Source of the DNA: Paenibacillus sp. Root52
GTDB lineage: Bacteria; Bacillota; Bacilli; Paenibacillales; Paenibacillaceae
NCBI RefSeq assembly: GCF_001426865.1
Contig: NZ_LMFO01000001.1
Span: 1,156,980-1,220,979, forward strand
Direction of reading: 5' to 3'
Length of the DNA: 64,000 bases
Shown: positions 52,707 through 61,345 of the stretch, in pieces
Numbering within the stretch: the first letter of the stretch is position 1
How the letters are laid out: the number at the start of each line of letters is the position of its first letter
Notes under the pieces: model-generated
Seen by the model: the letters and a program-made list of their open reading frames with translations, nothing else
What the model was told of the DNA's origin: nothing
The model's database searches: none
Program-made: the position numbers and the translations under genes

Positions 52707-53732
52707 TTACAAAAATCTCTCTAACCAGTCATAGGCTATGGCACCACTTATCTCATGTCCACCTGCAAAAAAATCTGCATCCAGCAGCTCAGCTGCTCCT
52801 TGTTGCTCGTAAATCTCGGTTAACCGAGCATAAGCTTCTTTCGCTGAGGATAGTGGAAATACCCGATCATCACTGCCTGCTTCAATAAATAAGGGTCTAG
52901 GTACCATCAAACCGATGATATCTGGTAATTCTGACTCTAACAAAATTCCTGGAATGTAATTATCCAAACAATGATTGCGATCTAATATGCTGCCCTGAAA
53001 CGTACTCGCATACCCACTCACAACCGCGGCACGGCATCTTTCATCCAGTGCAGCTGTAAAAGCCGTCACAAGCCCTCCGCCCGAAATACCCATCATTCCG
53101 ATCCGCTCCGAATCAACGTCAGCTCTCTCGGATAAATAATCGAACACTCGCATCATCTCGTAGACCCGATGTCCAGCCAGCGTCTCTCCAACCATCAACA
53201 GATGAGCAGCGATCTTCGTACAGGAGCTTACGCCGGGTGCTGCGTCGCGATCTTCTTCTAATCTACGGTCGCCAAAACCGAGCAATTCTGGAACGGCCAC
53301 GATATACCCTCGCTTCACAAGAGACACTGCAAAATCCTTGTGTAATCCCGGATCACCTGCGCGCGGAGCACCGTCCGGCTCCATTCCAGTCACTTCTCGG
53401 CTGCCGTACCCATGACCATGGCAAGCGATGACTGCAGGTCGAATACTGTTTTCAGAGGAAGCATCCCTTTCGGTGGGAAATAACATGTATACAGGCATAC
53501 GTAACCCCTCATACGTTGTGATCTCAACTCGCTCTCGGATGTATCCGTCGCATACGGTATGCTCCAGTCGTACAGGGTTTAATGCAGATGCGATATCTGG
53601 AAACCCACCCAGTCTTTCTTTTATCCGTATTCGTAGCTGACGACTCCACTGCTCTAGCGAATCACCTGGCTGATATGTTGAACGTCCGTGCTGGCTTGTT
53701 CGCTCTTTCAAATAGGATTCAATCGTAGACAT
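52707..53732 (-). CDS. Alpha/beta hydrolase of the acetylxylan-esterase/dienelactone-hydrolase group
   Basis: The 341-residue protein has no signal peptide. It has an oxyanion-side motif (VIACHGHGYGSREVTGMEPDG), nucleophile elbow GISGGG, catalytic Asp region FIEAGSDDRVFP and a His in GGHEIS. It resembles the Abhydrolase_7/acetyl-esterase families found beside polysaccharide genes. It lies 69 bp upstream of the secreted acetylesterase on the same strand, so the two may form a unit, one enzyme acting inside and one outside the cell. GGGAGGGAG precedes the ATG. Confidence 0.82.
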   Translation of the reverse strand: MSTIESYLKERTSQHGRSTYQPGDSLEQWSRQLRIRIKERLGGFPDIASALNPVRLEHTVCDGYIRERVEITTYEGLRMPVYMLFPTERDASSENSIRPAVIACHGHGYGSREVTGMEPDGAPRAGDPGLHKDFAVSLVKRGYIVAVPELLGFGDRRLEEDRDAAPGVSSCTKIAAHLLMVGETLAGHRVYEMMRVFDYLSERADVDSERIGMMGISGGGLVTAFTAALDERCRAAVVSGYASTFQGSILDRNHCLDNYIPGILLESELPDIIGLMVPRPLFIEAGSDDRVFPLSSAKEAYARLTEIYEQQGAAELLDADFFAGGHEISGAIAYDWLERFL

Positions 53733-53842
53733 TTCCGAATACTCCCTCCCACACTCAGCTAATCATTCTTGCCTACATTATAAATCACAATGCTAGCTTG
53801 GGAGTTGAACATTATTGTTCCTTTATCGCCAATTCATGCTAT

Positions 53843-56008
53843 TTATAACTTATTCGTTTGACCAGGAAGCCACCAATTCCATCTCCCCATCAGTTTCATT
53901 AATGCAGGAACAAGCAATAGACGAATGATCGTTACATCAATCAGAACTGCAGCCGTGATCCCGATTCCAAGTTGCTTCACTCCCGCTACATCGCCAAAAG
54001 CAAACGGAATGGTCACCGCAAGTAAAATAGCTGCTGCTGACGTAATCAGTCGCCCCGTTGAGGAAAGTCCTTCCTGCACAGCCAAGTCGCTATCTCCTGT
54101 TCGTCGATAGGCTTCCTGAATACGTGTCAGCATAAATACACCATAATCCATGGATATACCAAATACTAAGCCAGCAATAAAAACAGGGATCATGATGGCA
54201 ACAGGCGAAGGCTCCATGCCCCAGTGTCCTTGGTTAAATATCATGACCAGAATGCCGAAGGAAGCTACCAGGCTAAGTATATTCATTACAATCGCTTTGA
54301 TAGGAATAATTAATGATCGGAAAGCAACAAGCATAACTAAATAGTTCGATACCACTACAAATACAATCACCTTGGGCAGCTTATCCATAATCTCTTTCAT
54401 TATTTCGTACTGGTCAACTGCTTCTCCACCATAATGGATTGGCAGGCTCTGCTTCACACTAGAGACAGCATCATGTCGATACATCCGTTCAATCCAGCTG
54501 GCAATCTGATCTGAGCCGGGTTCTCCCTTCACGGTTACCTTCATCCGAATCGCATGATCCGAGACATAGCCCAGCTCCGCCAAGGCTGAAACTGAATTCA
54601 CCATACCAGGATTGATCTGCTTCCACGGTGAATCAATATCAACAACATCCGGATCTTGTCGAAGCTCCTGAAGTTTATACAAGGCAGTATTCCAGTGTTT
54701 TTTACTTAATAGCTGATCCGTACCACCAATGACAAGATCTACCGAAGAGACCTCTCGCTGCCCAAATACACTCTGCACCTTTTCACTCGCTTGCCGTGAC
54801 TCCGTCTGAATGGGTAAGGATGTTGCATCTGGAACTGCCATGTCTAGTTTAGAAACGGGTAAAACACACAGCAACAAGGCCGCTGTTCCAAGAATAACCA
54901 TCCGAATGGGTCGCTTCATGACGATCCCTGACCATCGACGCCACATACTACTCCCTTGATTCGAGAGATGAGATGACGAGATGTTGATATGTTTAAAAAT
55001 ATGTCTAGCATATAACGAGAGAATCGCAGGTAATAGCGTTATATTAAGGAGTACAGCGACGATTAAGACGGTTATCGCTCCTAATGAAACACTCATGAAC
55101 ATAGGTAATTGAATCCAGAGTAGACCAAGCAAGCCGAGAAATACACAAGCAGCAGAAAATAACACAGCTCTACCCGCCGTTTGCATGGTTCGTTGAAGGA
55201 CTTCAGCATATACTGTGGAATTCACATCTCGAACCTTACTTAACTCTTCTCTATACCTACTTAGGATAATGAGAGCAAAATCAATGCTTAGCGCCATACC
55301 CACCATTGGAATGACGTTGATAATGAAGTTAGACAATTCCACCTGATGACCCATAAGAGCCGTTGCTCCCATGGCGATTACTACGCTGGAAATCCCCATC
55401 ATGACTGCGATCAGAGCAACATTCCATCCCCTGAAGGCAAACCACAGAATCATTAGGGCTAGTGGCACACCAACCACTTCAGCGTGCTCCAAGTCACGAA
55501 AGCTCAAACGGTTCACGTCCTGCTGTACGACCGGCTTGCCGGTCAATTGCACAGTTCCCGGGTTATTTTCGGTTAACACAGAGCGCAATTGTTGAATGAC
55601 ATCTTTTATCTGATGAGTTGGAGTATTCAGATCCAGCAACGCGTAAGCTATATCTTCACGCAGCATGAGTGCTCCGCGTGGTTCAAGCGGAGAGATGATC
55701 GCATGGACGCCCGGAACTTGCCGTGCCTTTTCTAACTGAATCTCAATCCATGCTCGGAACTCAGCTCGTTGTGTCTCCTCATTCTTCTCCAATACAACCA
55801 CGACCGGATCAACGGGGATATTGAATTGCTCCTGCAACATAAGCTCAACCTGATGGGCATCCCCATGCATCAGCTTCAATCCATGATCTTCAACGACACT
55901 GGGTAATTTCATTGCCCAAGTGACAGACATCCCAATAATAATAAGCCAGCACCATATCATGAACCGGGGATAACGGCTCACAAGCACAGTTAGGCTGCGA
56001 TACCCCAT
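53843..56008 (-). CDS. MMPL/RND family transporter
   Basis: The 721-residue protein has about eleven to twelve membrane helices in two homologous halves. Each half starts with one helix and a large extracellular loop, then five helices. GMALSIDFALIILSRYREEL and FGISMDYGVFMLTRIQEAYRRTGDSDLAVQEGLSSTGRLITSAA are the paired MMPL motifs with membrane Asp residues. Such proteins export lipids or drugs using the proton gradient. ATG at 56008 is chosen (GAGGAG 7 nt before it) over an ATG six bases upstream. No TetR or MarR regulator is adjacent. Confidence 0.9.
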   Translation of the reverse strand: MGYRSLTVLVSRYPRFMIWCWLIIIGMSVTWAMKLPSVVEDHGLKLMHGDAHQVELMLQEQFNIPVDPVVVVLEKNEETQRAEFRAWIEIQLEKARQVPGVHAIISPLEPRGALMLREDIAYALLDLNTPTHQIKDVIQQLRSVLTENNPGTVQLTGKPVVQQDVNRLSFRDLEHAEVVGVPLALMILWFAFRGWNVALIAVMMGISSVVIAMGATALMGHQVELSNFIINVIPMVGMALSIDFALIILSRYREELSKVRDVNSTVYAEVLQRTMQTAGRAVLFSAACVFLGLLGLLWIQLPMFMSVSLGAITVLIVAVLLNITLLPAILSLYARHIFKHINISSSHLSNQGSSMWRRWSGIVMKRPIRMVILGTAALLLCVLPVSKLDMAVPDATSLPIQTESRQASEKVQSVFGQREVSSVDLVIGGTDQLLSKKHWNTALYKLQELRQDPDVVDIDSPWKQINPGMVNSVSALAELGYVSDHAIRMKVTVKGEPGSDQIASWIERMYRHDAVSSVKQSLPIHYGGEAVDQYEIMKEIMDKLPKVIVFVVVSNYLVMLVAFRSLIIPIKAIVMNILSLVASFGILVMIFNQGHWGMEPSPVAIMIPVFIAGLVFGISMDYGVFMLTRIQEAYRRTGDSDLAVQEGLSSTGRLITSAAAILLAVTIPFAFGDVAGVKQLGIGITAAVLIDVTIIRLLLVPALMKLMGRWNWWLPGQTNKL

Positions 56009-56230
56009 ACCCATGCTCCTCTAATATCAGATTGGAAACCCTTTTTTGACAGAAGTCGGTTCCGCAAGTTCGAATCACATATGACAGAATATAGTACAAG
56101 TCTATTCGGATCGAAATCTCTTTATGTTTGGCAAACAACGAAAAGCGGACAACCATGTACATTTGCACATGATGCCCGCCTAATTGGTATATATCACTTA
56201 CCTTATGTCTTCTTAAATGCATTTTCCATA

Positions 56231-56851
56231 CTACAGAGGTCGAATTACGGTAAAGCGCTCCCCAAGCTTGGCATAGTCATTGCCTGCCAGTCGACTGACC
56301 GGTTTCAGTTGATCCATCAATAGGTACTTTGTGGTTGGATCATACACGTTTTCACTGAAATGATATTGCACAATCCGTACTAATATGAGATCGCTGACAG
56401 GTTCACCCTCATCATTAGAGATGGGGATATGCTGATACAATGTACATTCCATTCGAATAAGCGCCTCTTGTATACCTGGTACAGCCACCACAGTACTTGG
56501 CACAGTTGTAAGGTTTGTGCGGTCAAGTTCACTTTCATGTGGCTCCAGCATTGCTGCCGTTTCATTCATGTCGCTTACAATCGCCTCATCACAGATATGT
56601 ATAACCAGTTCTTTACCAGACAAAATATTGCGAGCAGTATCTTTCATCTCACCAGCCTTGCGTCCAATTGAAATCGACAACAACGGGGGATCTGAACTGA
56701 CTACATTGAAAAAACTAAACGGCGCAGCATTCACAATTCCCTCTTCCTGCGATAACGTCGTAACAAATGCGATTGGCCGTGGCACAACAGAGCCACTCAT
56801 GAATTTATAATTATCTTTAGCCGTTAATTGCTGTGGATCTAATGTATACAT
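56231..56851 (-). CDS. Flavin reductase-like (FMN-binding split-barrel) protein
   Basis: The 206-residue protein matches the flavin-reductase-like family: KFMSGSVVPRPIAFVTTLSQEEGIVNAAPFSFFNVVSSDPPLLSISIGRKAGEMKDTARNILSGKELVIHI, the usual FMN-binding core. Members reduce FMN or act as flavoprotein oxidoreductases. The partner is unknown. GAGGCG lies before the ATG. It stands alone after a terminator of the upstream gene. Confidence 0.88.
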   Translation of the reverse strand: MYTLDPQQLTAKDNYKFMSGSVVPRPIAFVTTLSQEEGIVNAAPFSFFNVVSSDPPLLSISIGRKAGEMKDTARNILSGKELVIHICDEAIVSDMNETAAMLEPHESELDRTNLTTVPSTVVAVPGIQEALIRMECTLYQHIPISNDEGEPVSDLILVRIVQYHFSENVYDPTTKYLLMDQLKPVSRLAGNDYAKLGERFTVIRPL

Positions 56852-56947
56852 GCTGTCATCGCCTCTCCTCTATATCTATCGTTTATTTAAACAACTTCAT
56901 ATATTCTGCTCCGTTATTATATAACGCTCGGTATAAGAATAACAAAA

Positions 56948-56975
56948 ACTCTTTGGCATCTTCGTGCCAAAGAGT
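56948..56975 (-). terminator. Terminator of the siderophore-binding lipoprotein gene
   Basis: ACTCTTTGGC (56948-56957) pairs perfectly with GCCAAAGAGT (56966-56975). On the minus strand TTTTTGTT follows. Confidence 0.85.
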
Positions 56976-57014
56976 CTGTTTAGGCTAGCAACCTAGCTGT
57001 AGCATGCTTTATTT

Positions 57015-58010
57015 TTATTTAACAATGCTATTTTGAATGTCTTCCATAATTTGCGTGTTAGCCTGAACTCCGCTGTACAACCAGCTACTTTCCCGAGTGA
57101 ATTCGAACAGGTTACCGTTCTTCACTGCAGGTATGTTCTGCCATACCGGATCCTTCAAGGCCTCTGCTCCTGTACCCACATCACTGTTGACAAAGAACAG
57201 ATAATCAACATCCATAGTCGCAAGCTTCTCCAACGAAATAGCTGACCAGTTGCCTGTTGCTGTAGCTGATATTTCCTTTACAACCTCAGGCTTAGCTAGT
57301 CCAAGCTCATTGTACATCACTTCACCACTGGATACGTTATCGCTCACCATAAAGAATTTCCCGTTGACTAACCAAATGGCCGCAGCTGATTTGGTTCCAC
57401 CTGTAACGGTGTTTATTTTCTCTTTAACCTCTTTTACCTTGAGATCGTAATTGTCCAGCACTTGTTGTGCCTCGTCACTCTTATTCAGAATTTCGCCGAT
57501 TTTTAGTAACGTCCTGCGCCAGTCTTTATAAACCTCTTCACCCAGCACAAAGGTCGGCGCAATTTTGTTATATTGCTCATACTTCTCACCTTCAACCATG
57601 TCTTCAGTGCCAATGATGATCAAATCGGGACTGAAACTGACTACAGCTTCAAAGGGAAGATCAGATGCAATGGGTGGAATCCCCTCTAAGTCCTTTTGCA
57701 AATATTGTTGAACCCCTTTAGTTACAGACCATTGAGCTACTGGCTTAACACCAAGCGTAACTAAATGATCCTCTAGATAAGAAGCGATAATACGCTCCGG
57801 ATTAGCAGGAATTTGGACTTCGTGGCCCATCGCGTCTGTCATGGTTCGTTCTGTTGGTGTTTCTGTCTGCGTCTCAGACTCAGCTGCTGTATTCTCTCCT
57901 GTCGCTGATGGCTGTTGGTCTGTAGACTTTGCTCCGCAAGCTGCCAACCAGATGGACATGATCATCACCGTAATCAGAAGTATGATCATTTTTTTGTTCT
58001 TGTTAAACAC
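57015..58010 (-). CDS. Iron-siderophore-binding lipoprotein (FecB/FhuD type)
   Basis: The 331-residue protein has a lipoprotein signal (MIILLITVMIMSIWLAAC, then a Thr/Glu-rich linker) and a class III solute-binding fold (RTMTDAMGHEVQIPANPERIIASYLEDHLVTLGVKPVAQW, FEAVVSFSPDLIIIGTE, EISATATGNWSAISLEKLATMDVDYLFFVNSD). GTG at 58010 is supported by AAAGGGG 8 nt upstream. A longer frame to 58064 has no such site. No permease or ATPase gene is adjacent. A Fur box lies 121 bp upstream, so iron limitation probably induces it. Confidence 0.9.
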   Translation of the reverse strand: MFNKNKKMIILLITVMIMSIWLAACGAKSTDQQPSATGENTAAESETQTETPTERTMTDAMGHEVQIPANPERIIASYLEDHLVTLGVKPVAQWSVTKGVQQYLQKDLEGIPPIASDLPFEAVVSFSPDLIIIGTEDMVEGEKYEQYNKIAPTFVLGEEVYKDWRRTLLKIGEILNKSDEAQQVLDNYDLKVKEVKEKINTVTGGTKSAAAIWLVNGKFFMVSDNVSSGEVMYNELGLAKPEVVKEISATATGNWSAISLEKLATMDVDYLFFVNSDVGTGAEALKDPVWQNIPAVKNGNLFEFTRESSWLYSGVQANTQIMEDIQNSIVK

Positions 58011-58130
58011 GTAATTATCCCCTTTCAATATGTACCTCTCTAACAAACCCAATATACCGGACACATCCGATCTTTCCTAAACATCAGCACATATTATACA
58101 TGCGTATACTTTTATGCGATCCATCGACAA

Positions 58131-58145
58131 TGATAATCGTTATCA
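58131..58145. promoter_or_regulatory. Fur box
   Basis: TGATAATCGTTATCA matches the 7-1-7 Bacillus Fur consensus TGATAATNATTATCA with one mismatch. It lies in the 399-bp gap between the siderophore-binding lipoprotein (minus) and the Pro/Gly-rich protein (plus). Its distance suggests control of the lipoprotein gene. Confidence 0.8.
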
Positions 58146-58345
58146 ACATAGAAGTCAACATTGTTACCGTCGTTGACAACATTTTGAATCATAAGATTAA
58201 TCAATTTCATAACACACAAAAAGGGAATAGATGTAACGAGATATAGACAAATTGAATCGCGTTTTGATCTATATGTCGTTTGGATTGAAGCAGCTAAAGG
58301 TATGATGAAATGGATTCAGATCATGTTAAATTTCGCATCCTTCAT

Positions 58346-58374
58346 CACCTATAGGCAGATGCCTTCATATGCTG
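58346..58374 (+). promoter_or_regulatory. Candidate sigma-K promoter of the Pro/Gly-rich protein
   Basis: CACC (58346-58349) and CATATGCTG (58366-58374) are 16 bp apart, which fits the mother-cell sigma-K form mACm-N16-CATANNNTA with one mismatch. The predicted start of transcription is about 28 bp before the ATG. Confidence 0.45.
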
Positions 58375-58409
58375 ATTTCAGACTAAGCAGACAGGAAGGA
58401 TGTTCGATC

Positions 58410-59012
58410 ATGAGTTACCCATATAACACGTATTCCGCCTATGAGGAGAATCGCTCATTTCAATTTCCACCCATTTTCCCAGGTGGCACGCCAGGTGGAA
58501 TTCCAGGCCAACCGATTCCTGGAATCCCCGGCGGTACCGGGGGCTTACCTCCTTTTTTCCCGGGCGGAGGCACAGGTGGTCAGCCACCATACTTTCCAGG
58601 AGGGGTTCCTGGTACAGCGCCAGGTGTTCCTGCCCAACTTGCACAAGGCAATCTGCCCACTTTACTGAGCGCGTATCCTCGGCCAGTGGGTCAGCCTCCA
58701 GCAGAGATGGTTTACTTATACAATCTAATTAAAAGCAGCCCCGGTCTACTTCCACTATTTATCCAGCAGCAACCACAAAACTTGACCCAAGCTGTGCAAT
58801 TTGCGCAATCAGGCGTATCGGCACCTCGGAACAACGAAGAGCGCGTGCTGAACCGGTTCTGTTACAACCGTTGGTCTCTCGTCTTCACTTACAATGATGT
58901 CTATCTGATGTGGCCTGCCATTAACCTGTTCGGATTCGTGGTTGGTTACTTCTATCCATTCCAGACTCCGGGTATTTTGTTGAATACACAAATTTTGTTC
59001 TCCCTCTGTTAG
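58410..59012 (+). CDS. Pro/Gly-rich protein, putative spore-surface protein
   Basis: The 200-residue protein begins with Tyr/Asn residues (SYPYNTYSAYEENRSF). A low-complexity Pro/Gly region follows to about residue 80 (repeats of FPGGTPGG, PGIPGGTGG, FPGGGTGGQPPYFPGG). A C-terminal domain contains FCYNRWSLVFTYNDVYLMWPAINLFGFVVGYFYPF. It has no signal peptide. The composition and the sigma-K-like promoter suggest a spore coat or crust protein. That is inference and I know no named family. AGGAAGGA lies 9 nt before the ATG. Confidence 0.6.
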   Translation: MSYPYNTYSAYEENRSFQFPPIFPGGTPGGIPGQPIPGIPGGTGGLPPFFPGGGTGGQPPYFPGGVPGTAPGVPAQLAQGNLPTLLSAYPRPVGQPPAEMVYLYNLIKSSPGLLPLFIQQQPQNLTQAVQFAQSGVSAPRNNEERVLNRFCYNRWSLVFTYNDVYLMWPAINLFGFVVGYFYPFQTPGILLNTQILFSLC

Positions 59013-59078
59013 GACGTTTCTCAAATGTTCTGAACATTTGCTTCTTACGGAGTTATACGATACGCCCTAGAAAAAACA

Positions 59079-59119
59079 AACGCCCCACGTGGAGAGATCC
59101 TCTCTCCACGTGGGGCGTT
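59079..59119 (-). terminator. Perfect 19-bp stem terminator of the relP-MFS operon
   Basis: Two exactly complementary 19-nt arms (59079-59097 and 59101-59119) enclose TCC. On the minus strand TTTGTTTTTT follows, so it mainly ends the MFS transcript. Confidence 0.9.
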
Positions 59120-59132
59120 GCCACTTCGTGTA

Positions 59133-60365
59133 TTAGTGTGCCACTTGCCGTTTACTTGTTTTTCTAACCATCATGAGGTAGATAAGTACTGCGCCGAGAT
59201 CAGCACAGAGAATAACAATCCCCATAGGTACAGCCGTTCCCTCACCACCTAGTCCAACAAGTGGAGCCACAATTCCTCCAAACAAAAAGGTCATTACACC
59301 AATCAGTGCGGATGCACTTCCCGCAGACTTGGATTGATTAGCCATCGCCAATGCAAATGAAGCGGTATTCACTAGACCTACACTAGAGACCACTAGGAAT
59401 AATGGAATGAGTATTGAGATCAGGTTGCCTCCGGCTAAGATCGCAATGAATAGAGAAGTTCCTCCCAATGCCGCAACAATTAGACCAGCGATCAGCAAAC
59501 GAGATTCGGAAACCTTTCCAGCAAGCCTTCCTGCGATCTGACTGGCTAATATAATTCCCAAGCCATTAATCGCGAAGCAGAGACTAAACATCTGTGGTGA
59601 AATGCCATATATTTTCTGCAACACAAAGGGTGAACCTGATATGTACGCAAACATACCTGCACCTACAAATCCCTGAGTCAGAGCATAACCCATAAATAAA
59701 CGATTACTCGCAATTTGGCGGAACGTCACCAGTGTCTGTTTCATTCCACCACTGGATCTTCGATCTGCTGGCAGGGTTTCTCCTAAGCCAAAAATGACAG
59801 CTAATAATGTCAATACGCCGATAAGACTTAATAAAATAAATACACCTCGCCATGACGTGTATTCGAGTAACAGACCACCTATAATTGGCGCAGCAATTGG
59901 TGCTACACCGTTAATTAACATTAGAAGTGAGAAAAATCGTGTTAATTCAGGTCCGTCATACACATCCCGAACGACTGCACGAGAAATTACGATGCCTGCC
60001 GCTCCTGCAACACCTTGAATAAAGCGTAATACTACAAAAGAACCCATAGTTGGGCTAACCAAACAAAGAATAGAGGCTATCGTGTAGAGTAACAATCCAG
60101 CAATCAACGGAGTGCGGCGTCCTCGAACGTCACTCAATGGTCCAGCGAGCAGTTGTCCTAGAGCAAGTCCAACCATACAAGCGGTTAGACTGAGCTGTGC
60201 ATAAGACGTTGAAGATTCGAAATCCGCTGCTAGCGTAGGCAGTGCGGGCAGATACATATCCAGGGACAACGGCCCGAAGGCCGACAATGTCCCGAGAATT
60301 AGCGCCATACGTATGCGCGATGTTGAATGGGTGGTTAATGAAGCCGATGTCGATTTTGTACGCAT
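59133..60365 (-). CDS. Bcr/CflA family multidrug efflux MFS transporter
   Basis: The 410-residue protein has twelve membrane helices, with the Bcr/CflA start LGTLSAFGPLSLDMYLPALPTLAADF, the loop motif GPLSDVRGRRTPLIAG and the DHA12 helix-5 motif RFIQGVAGAAGIVISRAVVRDVY. Members export drugs and small metabolites in exchange for protons. It lies 4 bp after the alarmone synthetase stop, so the two are cotranscribed. Confidence 0.92.
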   Translation of the reverse strand: MRTKSTSASLTTHSTSRIRMALILGTLSAFGPLSLDMYLPALPTLAADFESSTSYAQLSLTACMVGLALGQLLAGPLSDVRGRRTPLIAGLLLYTIASILCLVSPTMGSFVVLRFIQGVAGAAGIVISRAVVRDVYDGPELTRFFSLLMLINGVAPIAAPIIGGLLLEYTSWRGVFILLSLIGVLTLLAVIFGLGETLPADRRSSGGMKQTLVTFRQIASNRLFMGYALTQGFVGAGMFAYISGSPFVLQKIYGISPQMFSLCFAINGLGIILASQIAGRLAGKVSESRLLIAGLIVAALGGTSLFIAILAGGNLISILIPLFLVVSSVGLVNTASFALAMANQSKSAGSASALIGVMTFLFGGIVAPLVGLGGEGTAVPMGIVILCADLGAVLIYLMMVRKTSKRQVAH

Positions 60366-60369
60366 GGTG

Positions 60370-61119
60370 TTACTGCTCTCCGTTTCCTAGTAACTTGAGC
60401 AGATTGGAAGGTAACGTAAATTGCTGATTGTTGATGATGATACGGCGTAGCTCTTCTTCAGTCCGCTCATTCTCAGCATCCTTGATCTCCTGGATCTCTC
60501 GGTGCAATCGCTCCATCTGTTGATCAAGCGCATTCGCAGAATCCGCAGCACTCTTCAGCTCTCTTGTCAGATGTTCGGGAACATCCTTGTTGTATTTGTA
60601 GAAGATTTTATGCTCTAGGCTCGCCCAGAAATCCATCGCAATCGTGCGGATCTGTATTTCCACGCAAGCTCGCTCTTCCCCATTGGACATGTACACAGGC
60701 ACATCGACCAACAAGTGCAGGCTCTGGTACCCATTAGGCTTCGGATTTTGAATGTAATCCTTCACTTCTAGAACACGTAGATCGCTTTGATTACAGAGCA
60801 TATCCTTAATACGATAAATATCAGAAATAAACGAGCAAGTGATGCGAACACCAGCGATATCCTTAATGTTTTTCTTAATACTTTCGAAGGTTAATTCATG
60901 ATTCTTGCGGAACATCTTATTCATAATACTTTCAGGTGACTTCAACCTTGATTTTGTATGTTCAATAGGGCTGTAATCATGCAGGGACTGGAATTCTTCC
61001 TTAAGCACTTCAATCTTCGTTTCCATCTGATCAAGTGCAAATTTATAAATCATCATAAACCGCGTAATCTCATATTTAAATTTCTTGAATTGATCAATTG
61101 GGTGTGGTGCGTTCATCAT
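60370..61119 (-). CDS. relP: Small alarmone synthetase, YwaC/RelP type ((p)ppGpp synthetase)
   Basis: The 249-residue protein contains only the RelA/SpoT synthetase domain. IYKFALDQMETKIEVL, SPIEHTKSRLKSPESIMNKMFRKN, IKDIAGVRITCSFISDIYRIKDML, DYIQNPKPNGYQSLHLLVDVPV and EIQIRTIAMDFWASLEHKIFYKYN follow B. subtilis YwaC closely. It transfers pyrophosphate from ATP to GDP or GTP. It lacks a hydrolase domain, so a bifunctional Rel elsewhere must remove the product. The C-terminal coiled coil (MERLHREIQEIKDAENERTEEELRR) is longer than in YwaC (210 residues). It is the first gene of an operon with the efflux pump. Confidence 0.93.
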   Translation of the reverse strand: MMNAPHPIDQFKKFKYEITRFMMIYKFALDQMETKIEVLKEEFQSLHDYSPIEHTKSRLKSPESIMNKMFRKNHELTFESIKKNIKDIAGVRITCSFISDIYRIKDMLCNQSDLRVLEVKDYIQNPKPNGYQSLHLLVDVPVYMSNGEERACVEIQIRTIAMDFWASLEHKIFYKYNKDVPEHLTRELKSAADSANALDQQMERLHREIQEIKDAENERTEEELRRIIINNQQFTLPSNLLKLLGNGEQ

Positions 61120-61345
61120 TATGTTCTTCCTTTCTCCGTGGACACTAGAGTAAATTTATGAAATGTGAAGATAACATGGGTTCAACCTCATGCCTTTGTA
61201 CTCATTATAAATCATCTGGAGCCAATAAACGAATTTCTACACGATGACGGTCTAACGAAGATGGTGAATGAGATCTATATTTTGACATATGCTAAACCTA
61301 CTCCACCACTCAACAAAGGGACACTCTTGAAGAAAGGAAGCGATT

